Shown: positions 1-8,604, counted from the stretch's first letter. The stretch: DNA of 64,000 nucleotides from Pueribacillus theae (GCF_003097615.1 NZ_QCZG01000006.1:1-64000), one strand, 5' to 3'. A program made the numbers and translations. Notes: generated from the letters alone by a model not told the origin.

Positions 1-26
1 TTGATACATCGCTGAAAGCTTTCCGG

Positions 27-54
27 AACCATACGCCTAGCGTATGGTTTTCTT
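27..54 (+). terminator. Rho-independent terminator of a gene left of the window
   Basis: A perfect 10-bp stem (27-36 with 40-49) with a 3-nt loop is followed by a T-rich tract on the plus strand. It presumably ends a rightward gene lying outside the window. Confidence 0.75.
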
Positions 55-60
55 TTCACA

Positions 61-90
61 AAAAAAATCACAGGCGATCTGCCTGTGATT
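61..90 (-). terminator. Rho-independent terminator, leftward
   Basis: A perfect 10-bp stem (66-75 with 81-90) around a 5-nt loop, followed on the minus strand by a run of Ts (61-67). It would end a leftward transcript, possibly the esterase operon or an unseen small RNA. The stretch from 91 to 466 holds no convincing coding gene; the plus-strand open frame at 253-459 has no ribosome binding site and no recognisable content. Confidence 0.7.
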
Positions 91-263
91 TAGAGTAAAG
101 GGAATAAGCCCTGCCATTATTGAATTAGGGTTAAATTATAGGAGCTGCCACAAATAAACGTTTATCGATACAAAACCATAGAAATATTATGCAAATAAAG
201 AAAGAAAGGCAGAACAACCCACCTTTCTTCACATTACATATTTGTATCTAAAATGAAGATTAT

Positions 264-309
264 TAAAAAAGGCAGACTAATCCCGTTTACTCTGCATACA
301 CGAGCAGAG
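264..309 (-). terminator. Attenuator-like pair of competing hairpins (weak)
   Basis: On the minus strand GCAGA (295-291) can pair either with an upstream CTCTGC partner (304-309) or with a downstream TCTGC (272-276) that is followed by six Ts. The second pairing is a short terminator. It lies about 170 bp downstream of the esterase stop codon, so the simplest role is ending that transcript. The stems are only 5-6 bp. Confidence 0.35.
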
Positions 310-466
310 CCTTTGAACGTATTAAATTACTTGTTCAAAACTTGGGAACGTAGTCTGATAATAAACACTTCTTCAATAATCCTCCTTAAATTAAAAAGTA
401 TCAACATGCTCATTATAGATAGGTTGTTAATAAAAGTCAAAGTAGGCTTGATAATATAAGTGTCCT

Positions 467-1396
467 CTATCTTAGAAACGCATCCTTCAATGCATTGGCT
501 GCCTGTTCAATTGCTTTCTTTCCTTGTTCCAATGCTTGGGGCATCCAGAAAAATCCGTGGATCATTCCATTATACCGCGTCATTTCTACTGCAACACCCG
601 CCGCTTTTAGCCGTTCAGCATACGCCTCCCCTTCATCACGCAAAGGGTCATATTCTGCTGTAATCACTAATGCTGGAGGAAGTCCGCTAAGATCATTTGC
701 TAGTAAAGGAGAAGCATATGGATTCTTTCCGTCTTGGCCGTCGCGCAAATAATGGTTCCAAAACCAGACCATGCTGTCTTTTGTTAAAAAATATCCTTCC
801 GCATTTTTGTTATAGGATTCCGTATCAAAATTGTAGTGCGTGACTGGATAGATTAACATTTGATGAACAAAGGATGGTCCTCCTCTATCTCTTGCCATCA
901 ATGCTGTAACAGCTGCAAGGTTTCCGCCCGCACTATCTCCTCCAACCGCAATACGCTTCGGGTCTGCCTGAATCGTTGAAGCATTCTCAGCTACCCACTT
1001 TGCAGCGGCATAAGCATCTTCAGCAGCCGCAGGGAATTTATGCTCAGGCGCCAGTCGATAATCTACGGAGACAACGATGCAACCCGCTCGATTTACCAAC
1101 AATCGGCACGTTACATCGACAATATCCAGGTCTCCGATAACCCAACCGCCCCCATGGTAATAAACCAATGCCGGAAATGGTCCTTGGCCTTGAGGTGTAT
1201 AAATACGGACTGGTATCTCACCTTCTGGGCCAGGAATTGTCCTGTCTTCTACTTTTCCTACTTCTTCTGGCTCTCCGGCCAAAGCTCTCATATCGGTAGA
1301 TTTCCTTGCCTCTTCAGGCGTAAGTGTGTGCATTGGCGGAGCGCCTGCCGCTTCCATTTGTTCCAGAACAAATTTTGCTTGTGGATCAAGAGCCAT
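467..1396 (-). CDS. Alpha/beta hydrolase, HSL (family IV) esterase
   Basis: A 309-residue cytoplasmic carboxylesterase of the hormone-sensitive-lipase type. The oxyanion motif HGGG is at residues 81-84, the nucleophile Ser155 sits in GDSAGG, and the other likely triad members are Asp250 (in EYDPLRDEG) and His280 (in HGFF). The length is normal for family IV. The start is supported by GAGGAG upstream. It lies 65 bp downstream of a Baeyer-Villiger monooxygenase on the same strand, so the two are probably cotranscribed and the esterase would cleave the ester made by the monooxygenase. Substrate unknown. Confidence 0.93.
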   Translation of the reverse strand: MALDPQAKFVLEQMEAAGAPPMHTLTPEEARKSTDMRALAGEPEEVGKVEDRTIPGPEGEIPVRIYTPQGQGPFPALVYYHGGGWVIGDLDIVDVTCRLLVNRAGCIVVSVDYRLAPEHKFPAAAEDAYAAAKWVAENASTIQADPKRIAVGGDSAGGNLAAVTALMARDRGGPSFVHQMLIYPVTHYNFDTESYNKNAEGYFLTKDSMVWFWNHYLRDGQDGKNPYASPLLANDLSGLPPALVITAEYDPLRDEGEAYAERLKAAGVAVEMTRYNGMIHGFFWMPQALEQGKKAIEQAANALKDAFLR

Positions 1397-1461
1397 TATT
1401 TACTCATCTCCTCTTATAAATATTAAGTTTATCATTTTTCCTTTCATGATCTGTATTCGTT

Positions 1462-3081
1462 TCAGTTACTAGAGGGCTCTAAAGTAAATCCTTCATACCC
1501 TTTAGCAGCAACTTCGCTGCAAATTTCTCGGTATGTCCCAACGCCTCCTAGATAAATTAGAAATCCTTGCGGCTTCCCTTCGATGTTCGCCCCTGTATAC
1601 CAGGAATCAGTCTTAGAATAAAGCGTAGCTTCTGCCACTTCTTTGCAATGCTTGCTCCACGCTTCTTCTGCTTCCGTTCTAGCTTCAATGGTTTCCAAGT
1701 TATTCTTGTGAAGATAATGGATACAATCAGATATCCACTCAACATGCTGCTCAATGGATACTGGCATGTTGCTGATGACGGAAGGGCTTTCAGGACCTGT
1801 TATCATAAAGAAATTAGGAAAACCTGCAGTTGACATTCCAAGGTAAGTCTTCAAGCGTGCACCCTCCGCCCATTTTTCTTTCAATCCCAACCCATTTTTG
1901 CCGCGAATATCAATCTTGAATAATGGGCCTGTCATTGCATCAAAGCCTGTCGCAAAAACAATGGCATCCAGTTCGTATTCTTTTTCTGCAGTTTTTAAAC
2001 CTGTTGGCGTAATTCTCTCAATTGGCGCTTCCTTTACATCTACTAACGTTACGTTATCACGGTTAAAAGTTTCATAGTAATTCGTATCGATAATTGGACG
2101 CTTCGTAAAATAAAAGTAATCTGGCATCAATTTTTCGGCTACCTTTGGGTCTTTTACAACTTTACGGATCTTGGAACGGAGGAAATCGGACAATGTTTCA
2201 TTTGCTGCTTCATTCGTCGTCAAATCACCGTATGTAGCTGCGAGCTTCCAGAACCCACCTTCATTCCAAACTTCCTCATATTTTTGCAGGCGTTCCTCAT
2301 GTGGAGCATCTAGCGCTGACTGTTCATTTCTCATCAATGGGATGCCTACTCTGGAATTGCGCATTTGCTGCCTAATTTCATTGTAATTTTCTTTGGTCTT
2401 TCTTATGAATTCAGGATCATACGGGTGATTTTTTGCCGGGGAACTATACTGTGGTGTTCGCTGAAAAACTGTAAGATGCTCTGCTTCCTCTGCAATAACA
2501 GGGATCGACTGGACACCACTTGAGCCAGTGCCGATAACCCCAACTCGCTTTCCCGCGAAATTTACCTTCTCGTGCGGCCAATGCCCAGTGTGATACCATT
2601 CACCTTTAAAGCTGTCAATGCCTTCAAACTTTGGTATATTTGCGGCAGACAGACATCCGACCGCTGTAATAAAATATTTAGCATACGCAATTGTGCCGTC
2701 GTCTAGTTGGATTTTCCATCGGTTCGCTTTTTCATCGTAATGGGCAGCGGCAACGCGCGTATTGAACTGGATATCTTGGCGAAGTTTAAATTTGTCTGCC
2801 ACAAAACGAAGGTAACGCAATATTTCCGGCTGTTCGGGATATCTTTGTGACCATGTCCATTCTTGAAGCAGTTCATCAGAGAATGTGAAATTATAATAGA
2901 TGCTTTCAGAATCGCATCTCGCTCCGGGATAGCGGTTCCAATACCAAACACCTCCAACATCCCCACCAGCTTCATAGACGCGAGTAGAGAAACCGGCTTC
3001 TCGTAATCGGTAAAGCATATATAGCCCCGAAAATCCAGCTCCGACAACAACAGCATCGAATGTTTGCTGAGTTGGTTTCAC
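1462..3081 (-). CDS. Baeyer-Villiger monooxygenase (FAD/NADPH)
   Basis: A 539-residue flavoprotein of the cyclohexanone/phenylacetone monooxygenase type, which inserts oxygen next to a ketone carbonyl to give an ester or lactone using NADPH and O2. The FAD Rossmann motif GAGFSG is at 14-19, the class fingerprint FxGxxxHxxxWP is at 158-169, and a second dinucleotide motif GTGSSG is at 184-189. It starts with GTG behind a GGGGGGAG ribosome site. The esterase follows directly. The physiological ketone cannot be told from sequence. Confidence 0.92.
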   Translation of the reverse strand: MKPTQQTFDAVVVGAGFSGLYMLYRLREAGFSTRVYEAGGDVGGVWYWNRYPGARCDSESIYYNFTFSDELLQEWTWSQRYPEQPEILRYLRFVADKFKLRQDIQFNTRVAAAHYDEKANRWKIQLDDGTIAYAKYFITAVGCLSAANIPKFEGIDSFKGEWYHTGHWPHEKVNFAGKRVGVIGTGSSGVQSIPVIAEEAEHLTVFQRTPQYSSPAKNHPYDPEFIRKTKENYNEIRQQMRNSRVGIPLMRNEQSALDAPHEERLQKYEEVWNEGGFWKLAATYGDLTTNEAANETLSDFLRSKIRKVVKDPKVAEKLMPDYFYFTKRPIIDTNYYETFNRDNVTLVDVKEAPIERITPTGLKTAEKEYELDAIVFATGFDAMTGPLFKIDIRGKNGLGLKEKWAEGARLKTYLGMSTAGFPNFFMITGPESPSVISNMPVSIEQHVEWISDCIHYLHKNNLETIEARTEAEEAWSKHCKEVAEATLYSKTDSWYTGANIEGKPQGFLIYLGGVGTYREICSEVAAKGYEGFTLEPSSN

Positions 3082-3257
3082 TTTTGTGTCTCCCCCCTAT
3101 AAAATTTTAATCCTGTGCATCCATTAAAGGGCTTGTTCAATCTTTACAGTCATTTATATTCACTTTTATAAATTTAATTCTCAAAAACAATGATAGAATT
3201 TATATATTTCCATATATTATAACTATTCGGTAAATTATAGGGATATCCTTCTCTATC

Positions 3258-3890
3258 CTAATAATCTACAGCTTTTTTTCCTTTATACCAGAGAAAATAT
3301 ACGAGAGCCACGATAATAATAAATCCTAAATAAATAAAGATACCTAAAAACAATGAATAGTTTGAAGTGAATAGTTGCTTTCCTAAATAGGCGTAGAAAA
3401 TGATTCCAGGAATCTTGCCGATAGCTGTTGCGAGTATATATTCTCTAAAAAACATCGAACTTAAACCCGAATAGATATTGACTACAGGTGGAGGAATAAT
3501 TGGAATCATTCGACTGAATAAAACAGCTACAAAGGCATTTCTGCTAATAATAGAATCAAACTTTTTAATCTTTTTATACCTTGATATATATTGCTGAAAT
3601 TGTAGAACGAAAAAATAACGGGAAAGAAAGAAAAAGATGATTGCAGCTCCAACAGAACCCGTCCAATTAATGGCAGCACCTATCCATACTCCATATTTTG
3701 CCCCCATAAGTCCAGAAAAAACGGTAAATGGAACAATAGGAAGGATGCTGAACAAAATAGCAAGGAAAAGCATGAGTGGAAGTTGGGACAAATTACTATG
3801 ATTTAACCAAACCAACATAGGTTCTCGTAACAAAAAAGCTACAGATAAAATGCTTCCATAAAAAATGGCAAAGATGATTCCCTTTTTCAT
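3258..3890 (-). CDS. TVP38/TMEM64 (DedA-superfamily) membrane protein
   Basis: A 210-residue polytopic protein with about five to six hydrophobic segments and the family core around residues 115-150, including SRMIPIIPPPVVN followed by a Gly-rich segment. Homologues (YdjX/YdjZ type, SNARE-associated superfamily) are integral membrane proteins proposed to move lipids or ions, with no settled substrate. AGGAGT precedes the ATG. It lies 19 bp downstream of no gene and upstream of the L,D-transpeptidase gene on the same strand, so cotranscription with that gene is possible. Confidence 0.85.
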   Translation of the reverse strand: MKKGIIFAIFYGSILSVAFLLREPMLVWLNHSNLSQLPLMLFLAILFSILPIVPFTVFSGLMGAKYGVWIGAAINWTGSVGAAIIFFFLSRYFFVLQFQQYISRYKKIKKFDSIISRNAFVAVLFSRMIPIIPPPVVNIYSGLSSMFFREYILATAIGKIPGIIFYAYLGKQLFTSNYSLFLGIFIYLGFIIIVALVYFLWYKGKKAVDY

Positions 3891-3909
3891 AATCTTACTC
3901 CTACAAAAA

Positions 3910-4563
3910 CTATTCCAATATCCCTAAAAGATTATATTCGATTGTGGTTATTCCTCCTGTTTCGTAAAGCCTGTGCTTTCTTTGGAATTTCTTCACGGCA
4001 CGTTCCGTTTCCTCATCATAAATTCCGTTTGTCGGGCCAGTGTAATAGCTGCCTGCTTTTAGCCGCTGTTGAACAATTTGCACAAGTGTGCCTTTTGAAC
4101 CAAGCGAAAGGTTTTTGAACTCGCCTTCTCCCGTTCCTGTAATTGGACCGCGAATATGTACAATTGTTCCAATCGGCACCATATCGTAAAGTTTCTCAAC
4201 ATCTTCGTTAAACATTCGTACACATCCGCTGCTGACACGTTCACCAATCAGCCAAGATTTGTTTGTACCATGAATCCCGTATTTCCCCCAAGGAACATTT
4301 AAACCAAGCCATCTGGAACCAAAACCGCCGCCCCAATCTTTTGATTTTTCGACAATTTTAAATGTACCAATTGGAGTCGGAGAATTGTCTGTTCCAGGCG
4401 ATATTTTGAATTCCCCTACAATTTCTTTATGCTTAATTAAAAACAATGTATTATCCCATAAATCAATATAAATTTTCGTTTCTTCGGCAGTAAACGCCTT
4501 ATTATTAAAGAGTAATAACCCTATGAAAAAAAGAAAAGCGCCTAAAAGAAGCCTTCTTTTCAC
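3910..4563 (-). CDS. Exported L,D-transpeptidase (YkuD) with peptidoglycan-binding domain
   Basis: I choose the GTG at 4563 because AGGAGGT precedes it by 6 nt; a longer frame to a TTG at 4656 has no ribosome site. The resulting 217-residue protein has a signal peptide (residues 1-26), a YkuD catalytic domain (about 29-140) with His98 in GIHGT and the nucleophile Cys114 in SSGCVR, and a C-terminal peptidoglycan-binding-1 domain (about 152-199). The family makes 3-3 crosslinks in peptidoglycan or anchors proteins to it, here likely in the wall or spore cortex. Confidence 0.9.
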   Translation of the reverse strand: MKRRLLLGAFLFFIGLLLFNNKAFTAEETKIYIDLWDNTLFLIKHKEIVGEFKISPGTDNSPTPIGTFKIVEKSKDWGGGFGSRWLGLNVPWGKYGIHGTNKSWLIGERVSSGCVRMFNEDVEKLYDMVPIGTIVHIRGPITGTGEGEFKNLSLGSKGTLVQIVQQRLKAGSYYTGPTNGIYDEETERAVKKFQRKHRLYETGGITTIEYNLLGILE

Positions 4564-4694
4564 GATGTTACCTCCTAAGAATTCAAATGGGCTTTCTTGA
4601 ATTACTCCTTGAAAGCTGTTTGATGGTATCTTCATTTTCATGATTGACTTCTTCAATCACACGATCATCTGCTCCGATAGTATTTAACCAAAGC

Positions 4695-4745
4695 GTTCAG
4701 GCTATGTAAGGTAATTATTACCGGACGTTTACTGAAAGCCTGAAC
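4695..4745. other. Structured intergenic inverted repeat
   Basis: A 9-bp inverted repeat (GTTCAGGCT at 4695-4703, complement at 4737-4745) encloses a second palindrome, GGTAAT-T-ATTACC, at 4710-4722. There is no clear T tract, so it is not a typical terminator. Function unknown. Confidence 0.35.
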
Positions 4746-4778
4746 ATAAAAATTTGGACTTTATTGTAAGTATCGAGC

Positions 4779-4810
4779 AAAAAGAGAATCCCCATATGGT
4801 TGGGGATTCT
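4779..4810 (-). terminator. Terminator of the DinB-like gene
   Basis: A 9-bp stem (4785-4793 with 4802-4810) followed on the minus strand by CTCTTTTT, located just after the stop codon of the DinB-family gene. Confidence 0.8.
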
Positions 4811-4834
4811 AGCAAAGTTCATATTTGGCTTAAA

Positions 4835-5299
4835 TCACATACTTGGCGGATCGATCCCTTGCAATCTAAGTAAGATATTGACTTGTGCGAGATGATAGAC
4901 TTCGTGATCGAACATTCTTTTTACTATCCACTCCACCGTTGGGTTTTCAACATTTTTTCCCCTAAAGCCGTCAGGCATGGTTCTCGTTTCTTTCAAAATG
5001 GACATCTCGTTTTGCTCTAAAAAATTAATTGTGTTCTCTCTTGTTTCTTTGAGATAATCCATTATTTCCTCTGTGTTTGTTAATTCTTTTTTCCTTTTTG
5101 GGGTAAAATCTTGTTTTTCTAAAATGACTGCGTGAAGAAACCAGTCTTCGGCTTGGGCAGTATGCCTTAATAAAAAAGCAATATTATTGGCATATCCATC
5201 TGTTTTCCATTCTAATTGTTCTTGTGTGATCGTTTCATACTGGGGAAAAAAGCGGTCTCTTAAGTCGTTAATATGGACAAATTGTTCGATTGCCTTCAA
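4835..5299 (-). CDS. DinB/YfiT-family metalloenzyme-like protein
   Basis: A 154-residue four-helix-bundle protein of the DinB superfamily (unrelated to DNA polymerase IV). The metal-binding histidine triad is visible as His46, His132 and His136 (in DHEVYH). Family members act as thiol-dependent S-transferases, for example with bacillithiol, but the substrate here is unknown. It starts with TTG 7-8 nt after GGGAGA and appears monocistronic, with its own terminator. Confidence 0.85.
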   Translation of the reverse strand: MKAIEQFVHINDLRDRFFPQYETITQEQLEWKTDGYANNIAFLLRHTAQAEDWFLHAVILEKQDFTPKRKKELTNTEEIMDYLKETRENTINFLEQNEMSILKETRTMPDGFRGKNVENPTVEWIVKRMFDHEVYHLAQVNILLRLQGIDPPSM

Positions 5300-5510
5300 A
5301 TTATATTTCTCCCTTCACATGAAAGTATATAGATTGGAAATTCTCTAAAAGAACTTCATTTCCTTTAAAAAAAGCTAAAGTTGTTTTTCTAGAGATAGTG
5401 TTTTAACGAAAAATAAAAAATGGCATCTGTTGGAAAAACGGGACGAAATCCAACCTAGTTATGATGTGTGTACGCATCAGCGTGCAAAGGTAGATACCTT
5501 TGGGTGTGTA

Positions 5511-5562
5511 TAAGGCGAAACTTCCCTCAGTGGGGGTCTTGCTGACGGTTGCGGCGTGATAA
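5511..5562 (+). repeat. Interspersed palindromic repeat, copy A
   Basis: Contains GCGAAACTTCCCTCAGTGGG followed by GGTCTTGCTGACGGTTGCGG and GTGATAA. Closely similar blocks occur at 9319-9377, 29056-29114 and 48469-48572. It sits immediately downstream of hicB. Confidence 0.7.
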
Positions 5563-5588
5563 TTTCTACAAAAGAAAAACACCCGTCA

Positions 5589-6005
5589 TTATGACGAGCG
5601 CTTACGAATACCGAGTCGTTCTTTAATTGCATATTGGAGTAAGTGTGAAAAATTAACGCCTTCTTTTTCAGCTGCATCATTGAGCCATTTAGGAATGGTA
5701 AGGGTCTTTTTAACAGCCTTGTTTTCCGTTTCTTCTCGAATAATATCTGTCCACGCTTCCACAAGTGCGACAAATGCACCTTTTTCTATTTGAACATTTG
5801 CAGGAGATGAAGGAGTTGGAATTGTTTCACCGTCCTCTTCCATTCCATAAAGAAAGCCTGACAAAGCATCGCGTGCCATTGACATTGCTTCTTGCAAGTC
5901 AGACCCTTCAGTAATACAACCAGGTAAGTCGGGAAATGTTACAGTGTATCCTTCACTTCCATCATTACCTTGGTCAAAAATAGCTGGAAATAAATACTTT
6001 GCCAT
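5589..6005 (-). CDS. hicB: HicB-family antitoxin (orphan)
   Basis: A 138-residue antitoxin. The N-terminal HicB fold shows the typical FPDLPGCITEGSDLQEA stretch (about residues 25-41), and the C-terminal 40 residues (TLTIPKWLNDAAEKEGVNFS onward) form a ribbon-helix-helix DNA-binding domain. It should bind HicA and repress its own promoter. Immediately upstream, where the toxin gene should be, is a frameshifted hicA relic, so the antitoxin is intact without its toxin. It may survive as a repressor or against toxins encoded elsewhere. Confidence 0.88.
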   Translation of the reverse strand: MAKYLFPAIFDQGNDGSEGYTVTFPDLPGCITEGSDLQEAMSMARDALSGFLYGMEEDGETIPTPSSPANVQIEKGAFVALVEAWTDIIREETENKAVKKTLTIPKWLNDAAEKEGVNFSHLLQYAIKERLGIRKRSS

Positions 6006-6031
6006 TTATTGAAAAATCTCCTTTAGAAGAG

Positions 6032-6220
6032 CTATTTAAGCCCTGCTTGTTTTAATATTGAATTTAGTGTTCCAGGTTTAAAAGGTCTTTTCTAGGATGA
6101 GGAACTGACACTGTGCCGGGTTTTGAAGGGTAATTTAAAGTGGTAATGACTTTCTACAACCCGTTTTAAATACCAACCATGATTTTCAAGAAGTTTAATG
6201 ATTTCCCTTGAAGATCTTTT
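6032..6220 (-). pseudogene. hicA toxin remnant, frameshifted
   Basis: Conceptual translation of the minus strand gives SSREIIKLLENHGWYLKRVV..HYHFK, then in a second frame PSKPGTVSVPHPRKDL, then in a third frame KPGTLNSILKQAGLK and a stop. Together these rebuild a full HicA double-stranded-RNA-binding-like mRNA interferase, including the catalytic-His region and the PHPRKDL signature. Two frame changes, near TTACCCTTC and near GACCTTTTAAAC, and the lack of a start codon after GGAGGGG show that it is broken. Confidence 0.8.
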
Positions 6221-6240
6221 GTTCCCCTCCTTTCAATTAT

Positions 6241-6269
6241 ATAATAACACGTGCAAATTACACGTGCAA
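6241..6269 (-). promoter_or_regulatory. hicAB promoter overlapped by duplicated operator
   Basis: On the minus strand TTGCAC (6269-6264) and TATTAT (6246-6241) are separated by 17 bp, a good SigA promoter. Two exact direct copies of ACACGTGCAA (6247-6256 and 6260-6269), each containing the palindrome CACGTG, cover the -35 and spacer. This is where the ribbon-helix-helix domain of HicB would be expected to bind. Confidence 0.65.
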
Positions 6270-6293
6270 TAAACATATTTATTTTGATTGGGA

Positions 6294-6325
6294 TAAAAAA
6301 AAGAACCGGCAAATAACCGATTCTT
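6294..6325 (-). terminator. Terminator of the sulfurtransferase gene
   Basis: AAGAACCGG (6301-6309) pairs imperfectly with ACCGATTCTT (6316-6325), with a run of Ts on the minus strand. It lies just beyond the rhodanese gene. Confidence 0.7.
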
Positions 6326-6351
6326 AGTCAAATACGCCTTGCTGAATAGGG

Positions 6352-7200
6352 TTAAATCATTCTTTTCTTCGTTTCAACTGGATTGTCAGCGTAACTGCTC
6401 CAATCACTCCAACTGCCAGCATATAACTTCACATTTTCTAATCCTGCTTCCTGCATCGCTAAAATATTTGGGCAGGCAGAGACACCAGAACCACAATAGA
6501 CAATAATTTCTTCTTTTTCCTTTAGGCCATCAAACCGGTGTTTAATTAATTCTTTATCCCATTTTCCATCTTTTACATTTTCGCCCCAAAAAAAGTTTAC
6601 GGCTCCAGGAATATGCCCTGCTTTTGAATCGAGTGGCTCATGCACTCCCAGATAACGTTCAGCTGAACGGGAATCGACTAAGACTGTATCCAGTTTATGA
6701 AGTTGTTCTTGAACATCTTTCATATCGACTACCATCTCTTCATTGATTTTTGGCTGGAATTTACGCTTTATAGGACGTGGGACATTTGTAGATACCGGAT
6801 AATTTTTTTCAACCCAATGTGAGAATCCCCCATCTAAAACGTAGACCGCGGGATGTCCGAAGTACTTCAACATCCACCAAAATCTTGCCGCCACCATCCC
6901 GTTTTGATCATCATAAGCTACGACCGTGACTGTTTCGTTTATTCCAGCGTTTTCAAGTTTATTTAGAAATACTGTCGGGTCAGGCAAAGGGTGTCTTCCG
7001 CCATGCTCTTTAACCGGTCCTGATAAATCTTCGTTAAGATCAAAATAGACTGCATTTGAAATATGCCCTGCTTCATATTGTTTCTTTCCTTCTTCAGGAT
7101 CTTCAAGATGAAAACGACAATCAACAATCACAAGATTCGAATCGGAAATATGTTCTACTAACCAATCAGCTTCAACAATATTTTTCCATTTTGATGGCAT
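6352..7200 (-). CDS. Thiosulfate/3-mercaptopyruvate sulfurtransferase
   Basis: A 282-residue protein with tandem rhodanese domains (about 10-140 and 160-275). The catalytic loop CGSGVSAC starts at Cys236 in the second domain. CGSGV-type loops are typical of 3-mercaptopyruvate-preferring enzymes (SseA type), which move sulfur to thiophilic acceptors in the cytoplasm. GAGGTG precedes the ATG. It is probably a single-gene unit with its own terminator. Confidence 0.92.
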   Translation of the reverse strand: MPSKWKNIVEADWLVEHISDSNLVIVDCRFHLEDPEEGKKQYEAGHISNAVYFDLNEDLSGPVKEHGGRHPLPDPTVFLNKLENAGINETVTVVAYDDQNGMVAARFWWMLKYFGHPAVYVLDGGFSHWVEKNYPVSTNVPRPIKRKFQPKINEEMVVDMKDVQEQLHKLDTVLVDSRSAERYLGVHEPLDSKAGHIPGAVNFFWGENVKDGKWDKELIKHRFDGLKEKEEIIVYCGSGVSACPNILAMQEAGLENVKLYAGSWSDWSSYADNPVETKKRMI

Positions 7201-7235
7201 GCTTACACCTCACCTTTCATCGTTTCTTAACCGTA

Positions 7236-7769
7236 CTATACTTTAGCTACTCTTATATTGCTAACCATAAGCACTGTCAATAAAGCTGTTAAAATCGCAA
7301 AAAACAGGATAGGAAGATATGGAACGAGCAAGGAACTTAAAGTCATCGCTACTCCGGCAACAGTAATTGGAATGCCGTAAAACACACCATCAAATTCTTT
7401 TACGTTGTAGCGGGCCAAGCGAATTGCCCCGCACAAAATATAAAGTATCGTCAACATCATACCAATTCGTGGCATTTCAAATAAGGTTGTTTGATAGATT
7501 AGTAACGCAGGGGCAACACCAAATGAAACGAGGTCGCACAGTGAATCAAGTTCTTTGCCAAAATCCGATTCGGCATTGTATTTCCGCGCAACCATCCCAT
7601 CGAAACGATCAAACAATGCAGCTAGGAAAATAAACAGCAAGCTCATATGGCTGTACCCTTTTAATATAATTAATATCGCAATAATACCGAAACTAAGATT
7701 TAGTAATGTAATCCCATTGGCAAGTTGGGCTTTTATTTTAGTATAATCAATATATCGAAATAAAAACAT
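7236..7769 (-). CDS. pssA: CDP-diacylglycerol-serine O-phosphatidyltransferase
   Basis: Phosphatidylserine synthase, an integral membrane CDP-alcohol phosphotransferase of 177 residues. The full signature D57-G58-x2-A61-R62-x8-G71-x3-D75-x3-D79 is present, followed by hydrophobic segments. It makes phosphatidylserine, the substrate of the decarboxylase encoded divergently only 38 bp away. In B. subtilis pssA, ybfM and psd form one operon; here the same three genes are neighbours but in mixed orientations. Confidence 0.95.
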   Translation of the reverse strand: MFLFRYIDYTKIKAQLANGITLLNLSFGIIAILIILKGYSHMSLLFIFLAALFDRFDGMVARKYNAESDFGKELDSLCDLVSFGVAPALLIYQTTLFEMPRIGMMLTILYILCGAIRLARYNVKEFDGVFYGIPITVAGVAMTLSSLLVPYLPILFFAILTALLTVLMVSNIRVAKV

Positions 7770-7807
7770 AAAATCACTCCATTAAATACTATTATGATAA
7801 AGAGGAA

Positions 7808-8593
7808 TTGAGTTATTTGCTGAAAACAATTTTTAAATACTTCGTTGAACTGTCAGGAAATCCTTTTGCTTCTTCCTTGCTAAAATCAATGACAAGCTCA
7901 AGAATAAGCCGCCCGCTTATTCAACCGTTTTCTACTATATATCGAATCAATGAAAACGAAATGGAGCATCCGATCCATCACTACAATACGTTGCAGGAAT
8001 TTTTTACTAGGCGCTTGAAGCCAAATGTCCGCCCAATTAATCAATCTCCAAATACAATCGTGTCTCCTGTTGACGGCATTTTAAGTGATATGGGCAAAAT
8101 CTCTTCCGACCAGTCCTTTTATATTAAAAACCGCTTATATACTGTGAAGGAAGTGCTCGGTGATGATCGGAAAGCCGCTGATTACGTAGATGGCTACTTT
8201 TTTATCCTGTATTTATCCCCAAGCCATTATCATCGCGTCCATTACCCAATTAATGGGGAAGTGGCCTTTCGGTATGCACTCGGGGAGAAATCTTACCCGG
8301 TTAATCATTTAGGAACGCTATTTGGCGATAAACCGTTTTCTACCAATTACCGATTAATTTCGGAATTATCGACTTGTTTCGGTAAAATTGCCCTTGTAAA
8401 GATTGGTGCTTTAAATATTAACAGCATCCACCTTCTCCATTCGTCAACTAATTTTAAAAAAGGAGAAGAACTAGGCTATTTTTCGTTCGGATCTACGGTC
8501 ATGCTATTTATCGAAAAAAATCCGCGCTTCAAGCCGACAACCGTGATTAATAGTGAAGTGCATATGGGACAACCCATTGGCGAATGGACTTAG
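7808..8593 (+). CDS. psd: Phosphatidylserine decarboxylase proenzyme
   Basis: A 261-residue pyruvoyl-dependent enzyme that turns phosphatidylserine into phosphatidylethanolamine at the membrane. The self-cleavage site FGST (usually LGST) puts the pyruvoyl serine at residue 229, giving a large beta and a short alpha chain. The start is a TTG at 7808; a second in-frame TTG at 7817 is better spaced from AGAGGA (7801-7806) and may be the real start. It is divergent from pssA. Confidence 0.94.
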   Translation: MSYLLKTIFKYFVELSGNPFASSLLKSMTSSRISRPLIQPFSTIYRINENEMEHPIHHYNTLQEFFTRRLKPNVRPINQSPNTIVSPVDGILSDMGKISSDQSFYIKNRLYTVKEVLGDDRKAADYVDGYFFILYLSPSHYHRVHYPINGEVAFRYALGEKSYPVNHLGTLFGDKPFSTNYRLISELSTCFGKIALVKIGALNINSIHLLHSSTNFKKGEELGYFSFGSTVMLFIEKNPRFKPTTVINSEVHMGQPIGEWT

Positions 8594-8604
8594 AATTTAA
8601 GCCG

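Noticed and set aside
253-459. 68-codon plus-strand open frame
   Set aside because: No ribosome binding site, no recognisable motif, low-complexity codon use, and it overlaps a minus-strand terminator-like structure.
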